Assembly: GCA_012518155.1 (NCBI GenBank)
Contig: JAAYTC010000167.1
Coordinates: 1-16,529 of the forward strand
Direction of reading: 5' to 3'
Origin: Bacteroidales bacterium
GTDB lineage: Bacteria > Bacteroidota > Bacteroidia > Bacteroidales > Dysgonomonadaceae
DNA: 16,529 nucleotides
A program made the position numbers and the translations under genes. The notes below the pieces were generated by a model. That model was given only the letters and a program-made list of their open reading frames with translations. It was not told where the DNA came from and made no database searches. Of this stretch, positions 1-6,485 are shown one piece after another. Position 1 is the stretch's first letter. Each line of letters starts with the position of its first letter.

Positions 1-141
1 AAGGAATTAGGAGACGGCGTGTATGCCTTCGTGCCTTACTTGGGATTGAGCCTTACTTACGACCATCGTGCACTTGACGGTGGGGAGGCAACCCGGTTTC
101 TAAAGCAGATTGCAACCGAGATCGAAACACTTGAGATTTAA
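1..141 (+). CDS. Dihydrolipoamide acyltransferase (E2), C-terminal end only
   Basis: The window opens inside a reading frame that gives 46 residues before a TAA stop. It carries the DHRALDGG signature of the catalytic domain of 2-oxoacid dehydrogenase E2 acyltransferases, with the active-site His at residue 22 and the Asp at residue 26 of the fragment. In this family the enzyme moves an acyl group from the lipoyl arm to coenzyme A and forms the core of the complex. The lipoyl and peripheral-subunit-binding domains would lie upstream of the window. The E1 gene follows 265 bases downstream on the same strand, and E3 and a lipoate ligase lie further on, so this is probably the E2 of the same complex. 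Which acyl group it carries cannot be told from this fragment. Confidence 0.93.
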   Translation, partial: KELGDGVYAFVPYLGLSLTYDHRALDGGEATRFLKQIATEIETLEI

Positions 142-288
142 CGGGAAAACTAGCCCGATAAGTTGATCTCCATGGCTCTAAAGTTCCAATGCTTCAACAT
201 GCAAAATATCGCTGTAGTAGGTGTATTCATCCTGAAATGATGAGGTGTTGAACATGGATGTCTTGGAATCGAGGAGATAACTATCCCG
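142..288 (+). other. Nested inverted repeats between E2 and E1 genes
   Basis: Directly after the E2 stop codon the non-coding sequence folds on itself at several levels. CGGGA at 142-146 pairs with 284-288. Bases 161-171 pair with 273-282 (ten pairs, one bulged G). TTCCAA at 184-189 pairs with TTGGAA at 263-268. TTCAACA at 193-199 pairs with 246-252. A small hairpin 227-231/239-243 sits inside. The arms are in consistent nested order, so a single branched structure is possible. It could be a structured leader or attenuator between the two genes, or a small palindromic repeat element. No known riboswitch consensus was recognised, and the pairing has not been tested by covariation or folding energy. 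Confidence 0.4.
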
Positions 289-406
289 TGATATACAAAT
301 ACATATGAACTATTTCGTTACGTAATACTAAGATAAGACTCGTTTTAACTGTGTTGAGCGTAGAAATAGTCTAATTTTAATGAACTAATTTGTAAATAAA
401 AATAAA

Positions 407-2866
407 ATGCCCAAAGTACAACCTATAGATCCTTCCAAAGTTAGGGAGCCGGGATTCGTTGAACTTCAACCCATCCCCGTGAACCGGTATCAAAAGAGCG
501 TGAAGGACGAGATTGACAATTTTTCCACCAAGGAATTCAAGGCCATCTACCACGACATGGTGCTTATTCGTGAATTCGAGACGATGTTGAACTTGATAAA
601 GACGAAAGGGGAGTATAACGGTACCCCTTATAACCACCCGGGACCGGCTCACCTTTCCATCGGGCAGGAAGCTGCCGCGGTGGGAATGGCCTGGACGCTG
701 TCTCCCGAGGACTTTATCTTCGGGAACCACCGCTCACACGGGGAAATTTTGGCAAAGGGGATGTCGGCTATCCACAAGCTGGACGATAACGAGCTTCTAG
801 CAATCATGGAGGATTTCTTTGACGGTACTATCCTCGCCATCGTGAAAGAGGGCTTTGATGGGCCGGTGAAAGAGTTAGCCAGGAGGTTCTTGGTATATGG
901 TACGCTCGCGGAGATATTTGCCCGGGAGACAGGTTTCAACAAGGGGTTAGGAGGATCGATGCATGCTTTCTTCACCCCCTTTGGGGTATACCCGAACAAC
1001 GCGATCGTGGGCGGTTCCGGAGATATCGCCGTTGGGGCGGCTCTTTACAAGAAAGTAAACCGTAAACCGGGACTGGTCGTGGCAAACATCGGGGATGCAT
1101 CGTTAGCGTGTGGGCCGGTGTGGGAAGGAATTACCTTTTCAGCGATGGATCAGTTCCGTGAACTGTGGGAAGGAGATATGCAGGGAGGGCTTCCCGTGAT
1201 CTTTAATATCATGAATAACCAATACGGCATGGGAGGACAAACAGCCGGCGAGACCATGGGGTATGGTATTGCTGCCCGCGTGGGCGCGGGAGTGAATGCC
1301 GACCAGATGCATGCCGAACGAGTCGATGGTTATAATCCCTTGGCCGTGATCGACGCGTATAAACGCAAGCGAAAGGTAATCGAGGAGAAAAAAGGACCCG
1401 TGCTCCTGGACGTACTTACCTATCGCTATAGCGGCCACTCGCCATCTGATGCATCTTCCTACCGTACCAAAGAGGAGGTAGAAGCTTGGGAAGCGCAAGA
1501 TTGTATACGCACGTTCAAGGAAGAGATGGTGGAAGCGGGTGTGGCAACACTCGATGAGTTGAGTGCCGTTGGAGACGAAGTATCGCGGCTGGTGAACGAG
1601 ATGTTCCTGAAGGCTATCGACGATACTATCTCACCGAGAATGAAGAACCCGGACGTGATTGGCGACATGATGTTTTCGAACGGTTCAGTCGACAGTTTCT
1701 CGGATCAGAAACCGGAGGTACTTATCCCAATGGAACAAAACCCGAGGGTGAAGCGGATTGCCGGGAAAGAGCGATTTGCTTTCGACGAGGAAGGGAAACC
1801 CTATAGCAAGATGAAACAATACCAGCTGCGCGATGGTATTTTCGAGGCGATTATCGATCGTTTCTACAAGGATGCATCGTTGATCGCGTACGGCGAGGAG
1901 AATCGGGATTGGGGAGGTGCTTTCGCCGTGTACAACGGGCTCACCGAATCGTTGCCGTACCATCGTCTTTTCAATTCGCCCATTTCGGAGGCATCCATCG
2001 TGGGTACCGCGATCGGGTACGCGATGTGCGGGGGACGTGTAATTCCCGAGATCATGTATTGCGATTTTATCGGCCGCGCGGGCGATGAGATTTTTAACCA
2101 GCTGCCCAAGTGGCAGTCCATGAGTGGCAACGTGCTGAAGATGCCCGTGGTAGTTCGAGTTTCAGTCGGCTCGAAGTATGGCGCGCAACACTCGCAGGAT
2201 TGGACTTCGCTAGTGGCACATATCCCGGGAATCAAGGTCTGCTTCCCGGTAACCCCTTACGACGCGAAAGGACTGATGAACGCGGCGTTGCAGGGGACCG
2301 ACCCGGTTCTTTTCTTCGAGAGCCAACGTGCCTACGACGTGGGTGAACAGTTTCACGAGGGGGGGGTGCCCGAGGGATACTACGAAATACCTTTCGGTGA
2401 AGCGGATGTCAAGAAAAAGGGGGAAGATATCACCTTCCTGACAATCGGACACACGCTTTACCCCGCGCTAACCGCGGCGAAAGAGCTGGAAGAGAACCAC
2501 GGTATGAGTGTGGAGGTGATCGACGCCCGCTCGCTGGTGCCGTTCAACTACGAGAAAGTAATCGATTCGGTGAAAAAAACCGGGAAAATCATTGTCTCGG
2601 GCGACGCCACAACGCGTGGGTCGTTCCTGAATGACCTGGCTGCTAATATTGGCCAGCTTGCATTCGACTGGCTCGATGCGCCAGTGGCTGTTCTGGGTTC
2701 ACGAAACTGGATCACGCCGGCTCACGAACTGGAGGAGGCGTTCTTCCCTCAACCAAGCTGGTTCCTCGATATGATTCATGAACGTATACAACCGCTCGAA
2801 AACTATATCGCGGGACAAAATTTCACCGATGGCGAATTGATTAAAAGAGCGAAGAAAGGAGTATAG
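407..2866 (+). CDS. Fused alpha-beta E1 of a 2-oxoacid/acetoin-type dehydrogenase complex
   Basis: This 819-residue protein joins the E1 alpha (about 40-410) and E1 beta (about 470-805) chains of a thiamine-diphosphate-dependent dehydrogenase. Such enzymes decarboxylate a 2-oxoacid, or cleave a ketol such as acetoin, and load the acyl unit on the lipoyl arm of E2. Visible landmarks are HLSIGQEA (82-89), the HRSHG motif (108-112), the thiamine diphosphate motif starting GDA at 229-231 and ending NN at 270-271, the loop YSGHSPSD (341-348), and in the beta half ISEAS with the probable cofactor Glu528 and GAQHS with His595. It is longer than usual fused E1 proteins (roughly 650-700 residues): there is about 40 extra residues near 122-165 and about 11 within the cofactor motif, where GDG is GDA. 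The ATG follows an A-rich leader without a Shine-Dalgarno site. Whether the substrate is pyruvate, a branched-chain oxoacid or a ketol is undecided; the aldolase neighbourhood argues against ordinary branched-chain degradation. Confidence 0.9.
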   Translation: MPKVQPIDPSKVREPGFVELQPIPVNRYQKSVKDEIDNFSTKEFKAIYHDMVLIREFETMLNLIKTKGEYNGTPYNHPGPAHLSIGQEAAAVGMAWTLSPEDFIFGNHRSHGEILAKGMSAIHKLDDNELLAIMEDFFDGTILAIVKEGFDGPVKELARRFLVYGTLAEIFARETGFNKGLGGSMHAFFTPFGVYPNNAIVGGSGDIAVGAALYKKVNRKPGLVVANIGDASLACGPVWEGITFSAMDQFRELWEGDMQGGLPVIFNIMNNQYGMGGQTAGETMGYGIAARVGAGVNADQMHAERVDGYNPLAVIDAYKRKRKVIEEKKGPVLLDVLTYRYSGHSPSDASSYRTKEEVEAWEAQDCIRTFKEEMVEAGVATLDELSAVGDEVSRLVNEMFLKAIDDTISPRMKNPDVIGDMMFSNGSVDSFSDQKPEVLIPMEQNPRVKRIAGKERFAFDEEGKPYSKMKQYQLRDGIFEAIIDRFYKDASLIAYGEENRDWGGAFAVYNGLTESLPYHRLFNSPISEASIVGTAIGYAMCGGRVIPEIMYCDFIGRAGDEIFNQLPKWQSMSGNVLKMPVVVRVSVGSKYGAQHSQDWTSLVAHIPGIKVCFPVTPYDAKGLMNAALQGTDPVLFFESQRAYDVGEQFHEGGVPEGYYEIPFGEADVKKKGEDITFLTIGHTLYPALTAAKELEENHGMSVEVIDARSLVPFNYEKVIDSVKKTGKIIVSGDATTRGSFLNDLAANIGQLAFDWLDAPVAVLGSRNWITPAHELEEAFFPQPSWFLDMIHERIQPLENYIAGQNFTDGELIKRAKKGV

Positions 2867-2874
2867 GTTGATGT

Positions 2875-2984
2875 GATGATTCGATGATTCGATGATTCGA
2901 TGATTCGATGATTCGATGATTCGGTGATGATTCGATGATTTGATGATTCGGTGATGTGATGATTCGATGATGATTCGATGATGA
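2875..2984 (+). repeat. GATGATTC octamer tandem repeat
   Basis: Six perfect head-to-tail copies of GATGATTC occupy 2875-2922. Degenerate and phase-shifted copies continue to 2984 (perfect copies at 2926, 2942, 2958 and 2969; variants ending in T or starting GGTGATG between them). The array fills nearly the whole 131-base gap between the E1 stop and the PHP gene start, ending 13 bases before the ATG. It is not part of an open frame. Arrays of this kind change copy number by slippage, so it could alter spacing or leader structure of the downstream gene; that effect is inference. Confidence 0.9.
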
Positions 2985-2997
2985 AATAATAAAACGA

Positions 2998-4182
2998 ATG
3001 GATATAAATTCAGGATTATCTGTTAACGCTCACCTTCACACGCCCTACTCGTTTAGCGCGTTTGAGGATATCAATGATGCACTTGACAGGGCGGTGGCTG
3101 AAGGTGTCAAGGTGGTGGGAATTAATGATTTTTATACTACAAAGGGGTATAAAGAGTGGTCCGAAGGATGCGAGAAACGAAGCCTATACCCGTTGTTCGG
3201 AATTGAATTTATAGCACTTGATCAAGAGGATCAACGGGCAGGATTACGGGTAAACGATCCGGCGAACCCAGGACGTACCTACCTGAGCGGTAAAGGGATG
3301 ATGTATCCTTTTGCACCGACTGAACCTCATGCATCTCTTCTACAGAAGTTGGTGCAAGAAGCCAATAAGCAAGTCGAGGCGATGTGCCAAAAAATGAACG
3401 AGTTACTGGATGAAAAAAACGCGGGTTTCAATCTCGATTTTAAATGGATCTCTAACAAGCTTACCAGAGGGTTAATTCGCGAGAGGCACTTGGCAAAGGC
3501 TTTACGATTAAAATTGTTCGATTTCTACCAAGAGGACGACAAAAAAATAGTCTCGGCTGTAGAGCATCTGTTTCACGGGAAAGCATTGAAATCGCCGTTG
3601 GATGATGCGGCAGGGATAGAGAATGAAATACGGGCCAACCTTCTAAAGGTGGGTGGACCGGCTTTCGTTCCTGAAGAGCCCGGTGCTTTCCTGCCGGTAG
3701 ACGCGATCCTGCAAACTATTATTGCTGCAGGTGGGATTCCCACTTATCCATTTTTAGGAGATGACCCCAACGGGAACTATACCGATTTTGAAAGAGATCG
3801 CGAACAAGCGGCTCAACGACTCACTGAACGGGGCTTCCATTCCGTGGAGTTTATTACAACGCGCAACGATGTGCGACTTTTAGAAGAGTATGCTTCGTTC
3901 CTTCACGAACAAGGATTCGTGGTGACGTTTGGGAGTGAACATAACACTCCGGCAATGGAGCCGATTGAACTATTTGCCCGTGGTAAAACACCACTTACCC
4001 CCCGGCTCAAACAAATCAACTGGGAGGGTGCTTGCGTGATTGTCGCCCATCAACATGTTGTTTCACAGGGGTTAGAGGGATATGTGGATAGTAGTGGGGA
4101 AGCAGACAGACAGCAGCGTGATGAGTTCGTGAAACTGGGTAGCGAACTGATAAATAACCGGATAAATGAAAATAGAGGATGA
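2998..4182 (+). CDS. PHP-domain metal-dependent phosphoesterase
   Basis: This 394-residue protein starts with a PHP (polymerase and histidinol phosphatase) fold. It has the HxH metal motif at His12/His14, then Asp44 in GINDFY and Glu70 in FGIEF, spaced as in that family; a further His164, an SEHN motif (313-316) and HQH (351-353) could complete the metal site. PHP proteins hydrolyse phosphate esters with two or three metal ions. A helical insert of about 110 residues (roughly 105-215) separates the first motifs from the rest of the barrel, so it is longer than plain PHP phosphatases. No signal peptide is seen; it should be cytoplasmic. Its last four bases (ATGA) overlap the start of the aldolase/dehydrogenase gene, which implies translational coupling and work on a related phosphorylated sugar. 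The exact substrate is unknown to me. Confidence 0.82.
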   Translation: MDINSGLSVNAHLHTPYSFSAFEDINDALDRAVAEGVKVVGINDFYTTKGYKEWSEGCEKRSLYPLFGIEFIALDQEDQRAGLRVNDPANPGRTYLSGKGMMYPFAPTEPHASLLQKLVQEANKQVEAMCQKMNELLDEKNAGFNLDFKWISNKLTRGLIRERHLAKALRLKLFDFYQEDDKKIVSAVEHLFHGKALKSPLDDAAGIENEIRANLLKVGGPAFVPEEPGAFLPVDAILQTIIAAGGIPTYPFLGDDPNGNYTDFERDREQAAQRLTERGFHSVEFITTRNDVRLLEEYASFLHEQGFVVTFGSEHNTPAMEPIELFARGKTPLTPRLKQINWEGACVIVAHQHVVSQGLEGYVDSSGEADRQQRDEFVKLGSELINNRINENRG

Positions 4183-6173
4183 ATCAAAATAAACGCGACA
4201 CGCTTGACGAAGATATCCGTTTGCAAGAGCTGGTTCATATATCGCGATTCTATGGGCAGGATAATCGCTACGTGATTGCCGGTGGTGGCAATACTTCTTT
4301 CAAAGACGAGGACAAAATATGGGTAAAAGCGAGTGGAGCCGCTTTGGCGACGATCACTCTGGATGGATTTGCTGTCTTGGATCGGGAAAAACTCGACGAA
4401 ATAGCTGAAAAAGCGTATAGTGATGACTCGGACGAGAGGGAGGAGCAAGTGAAAAATGATTTGGCCGTGGCTACTCTTACAAAAGGAAAGCGCCCATCCG
4501 TGGAGACTTCCCTTCACAACGCGATCAAATGGCCTTTCGTGGTGCACCTGCACCCCACGGTGGTGAATGGACTGCTTTGTTCGGTAGACGCGGAAAAAAA
4601 GGTGAAAAACCTTTTCGGGGAAAAGTCCCTTTATGTGGAGTATACCGATCCCGGGTATGTTCTCTTTAAAATGGTGAACGACCGGATTGAAGCGTATCGT
4701 GCCAAATATCAAGAAGAGCCGAAGGTGATCTGGCTGGAAAATCACGGTATTTTCGTGGGAGCGGAGACGACCGAAGAGATCCGGTTGATCTACGAGGAGA
4801 TCCTGAAGAAAATTGAAGCGGCAATTACACAACCTCTGCCGCTCGCGGATAGAGAGACGTGCCGTTGCACCGAGGAGATTCTTCCGGCTTTGCGGATGAT
4901 GCTTTCAAGAGAAGGATTAAGAACGTTGAAAGTACGAAAAAATGAACTGACAAAGTTTTACTACGATAGCCTAGAAAATCAGCAAGATATAGCAAGACCT
5001 TTTACGCCCGACGCGATTGTTTACTGCAAATCGAACTATCTCTTCTTGAACGGTGAAACATCCGAAGAGGTTATCGCGGAAGCTGAAAAAGCGATCCCTG
5101 CTTTTATAGATCAGTTCGGATACCAGCCAAAAGTACTGTTAATAAAAGGGATCGGGCTGGTGGCCGTGGGCGACCATGCCCCACAATGCGATATAATTCT
5201 CGACGTGTTTGAAGACGCGATGAAGGTGGCATATATCTCTCGGTCGTTCGGTGGACCTCACCCCATGACAACGGAACAGGTTGATTTTATCGATAACTGG
5301 GAGGTGGAAAACTACCGCCGTAGCGTGGCAGCCGGAATTTCACGGGGACGAGCAGAAAACAAAACCATCGTGATTACCGGGGCTGCACAAGGATTTGGCG
5401 AAGGAATAGGACGATGCCTTTTACAGGAGGGAGCCAACATAGTGATCGCTGATCTAAACGAGGAGACGGGCAAGGCTGCTGCTGATAACTTCAATCGCCT
5501 AGCAGGAAGTAATCGGGCACTCTTCGTTAAAACAAACGTTGCTGACACTTCTAGCTTGGAGCATCTTATTCATCAAACGATATGTCATTTCGGGGCAATC
5601 GATTGCTTTATCAGCAACGCGGGCGTACTTCGTGCGGGGGGACTGGAAGATATGACTGCCGAGAACTTCGATTTTGTAACCAAGATAAATTACAGTGCCT
5701 ATTTTTACTGTACCAAGGCGGTAAGCAAAATAATGAAATTGCAAACGAAATACGCGGGCGATGATTATTATGCCGATATAATTCAAATCAACTCGAAATC
5801 GGGCTTAGAAGGGAGCAAAGCCAATTTTGCTTACGCCGGAGGAAAATTCGGGGGAATCGGGCTTACCCAGTCGTTCGCGCTGGAACTGGCCCCGTTCCGC
5901 ATCAAGGTCAACGCTGTTTGCCCGGGTAACTTCTACGAAGGGCCTCTCTGGAGCGATCCCGAGAACGGCCTTTTCGTGCAATACTTGAAGGCTGGGAAAG
6001 TGCCCGGTGCTCAAACAATAGAAGATGTGAAGGCGTTCTACTTATCGAAGGTGCCTATGCGAAAGGGATGTACTCCCGAAGACGTGACTAAAGGGGTGCT
6101 TTACCTGATGGATCAAACGGGTGAAACGGGACAAGCCCTTCCTATTACAGGCGGTCAGGTGATGCTGAGTTAG
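4179..6173 (+). CDS. Bifunctional class II aldolase / short-chain dehydrogenase (RhaD/YuxG-like)
   Basis: This 664-residue protein is a two-enzyme fusion. The N-terminal class II (zinc) aldolase shows AGGGNTS (34-40), probable catalytic Glu109 in VETSLHNA, zinc ligands His123 and His125 in VVHLHP and His189 in ENHG. The C-terminal short-chain dehydrogenase (about 394-664) shows TGAAQGFG (400-407) for NAD(P), SNAG (479-482) and the catalytic set Ser539, Tyr552, Lys556 at canonical spacing. In rhamnose degraders with this architecture the aldolase splits rhamnulose 1-phosphate to dihydroxyacetone phosphate and lactaldehyde, and the dehydrogenase is thought to oxidise the aldehyde. Here no rhamnose isomerase or kinase is in view, so a related 1-phospho-ketose is equally possible. 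The start overlaps the preceding gene by ATGA. Both active sites look intact. Confidence 0.9.
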   Translation: MNQNKRDTLDEDIRLQELVHISRFYGQDNRYVIAGGGNTSFKDEDKIWVKASGAALATITLDGFAVLDREKLDEIAEKAYSDDSDEREEQVKNDLAVATLTKGKRPSVETSLHNAIKWPFVVHLHPTVVNGLLCSVDAEKKVKNLFGEKSLYVEYTDPGYVLFKMVNDRIEAYRAKYQEEPKVIWLENHGIFVGAETTEEIRLIYEEILKKIEAAITQPLPLADRETCRCTEEILPALRMMLSREGLRTLKVRKNELTKFYYDSLENQQDIARPFTPDAIVYCKSNYLFLNGETSEEVIAEAEKAIPAFIDQFGYQPKVLLIKGIGLVAVGDHAPQCDIILDVFEDAMKVAYISRSFGGPHPMTTEQVDFIDNWEVENYRRSVAAGISRGRAENKTIVITGAAQGFGEGIGRCLLQEGANIVIADLNEETGKAAADNFNRLAGSNRALFVKTNVADTSSLEHLIHQTICHFGAIDCFISNAGVLRAGGLEDMTAENFDFVTKINYSAYFYCTKAVSKIMKLQTKYAGDDYYADIIQINSKSGLEGSKANFAYAGGKFGGIGLTQSFALELAPFRIKVNAVCPGNFYEGPLWSDPENGLFVQYLKAGKVPGAQTIEDVKAFYLSKVPMRKGCTPEDVTKGVLYLMDQTGETGQALPITGGQVMLS

Positions 6174-6407
6174 GTAACTGCGGTATCTATCCCTGCCAAC
6201 ATTGCAGAAGGCTCCGCTAAATCAAGTAATAAGGATTTTGCTCGCTTTCTTGAAATATCTCTTGGATCGATCTACGAATTAGAAACAGAGTTATTAGTGT
6301 CTTATAAATTATCATATCTTGAACCTGAGATATACGATCAATTACAAAAAAAAATATCAGAATTGCAACGTATGATAAACGGCTTCAAGGGAACGTTAAT
6401 AATATAA
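6174..6407 (+). pseudogene. Truncated four-helix bundle protein (23S rRNA intervening-sequence protein family)
   Basis: Immediately after the TAG of the aldolase gene, and in the same frame, 77 codons read as the C-terminal two thirds of the small four-helix bundle (IVS/S23) protein family. The diagnostic segment SIPANIAEGSAKSS is followed by DFARFLEISLGS and YELETELLVSYKL, then a final helix and a TAA stop at 6405-6407. Family members are about 115-125 residues; the first helix and the start codon are missing, and the only Met is near the end, so this is a remnant and not an expressed gene. Such genes are common in Bacteroidota, either in rRNA insertions or scattered between other genes. The remnant explains most of the 312-base gap between the two dehydrogenase genes. 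Confidence 0.85.
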
Positions 6408-6430
6408 ATCTGCCATGCAACCTTCCTAAA

Positions 6431-6471
6431 TCTTGGCTTTATGTCTTGGTTCTTGGCTCTTGGTTCTTGGC
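6431..6471 (+). repeat. TCTTGGY heptamer tandem repeat
   Basis: Four perfect tandem heptamers alternate TCTTGGT and TCTTGGC at 6444-6471, and a fifth copy stands at 6431-6437 after a six-base gap. The array lies between the four-helix-bundle remnant and the start of the zinc dehydrogenase gene, 14 bases before its ATG. It is not coding. Its place next to the remnant suggests that both arrived or decayed together, which is inference. Confidence 0.85.
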
Positions 6472-6485
6472 TCTAAAACAAAAAT

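Noticed and set aside
178..312. A minus-strand open frame of about 43 codons with a protein-like composition (contains MFNTSSFQDEYTYY).
   Set aside because: It coincides with the nested inverted repeats, has no family resemblance I know and no leader signals; base composition of the palindromes explains the openness.
289..406. Promoter for the E1 gene in the AT-rich leader (e.g. TAATTTTA near 372).
   Set aside because: The box lacks the G of TAnnTTTG and the nearest TTG lies at too short a distance, so no promoter could be supported.
4050..4832. Long minus-strand frame of 260 codons.
   Set aside because: It is antisense to the PHP end and aldolase start, which are well supported; no motif seen.
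6174..6407. Readthrough of the aldolase stop to make a 741-residue fusion with the four-helix-bundle remnant.
   Set aside because: The short-chain dehydrogenase domain ends naturally at GGQVMLS, and there is no sign of stop-codon recoding; a decayed gene is simpler.
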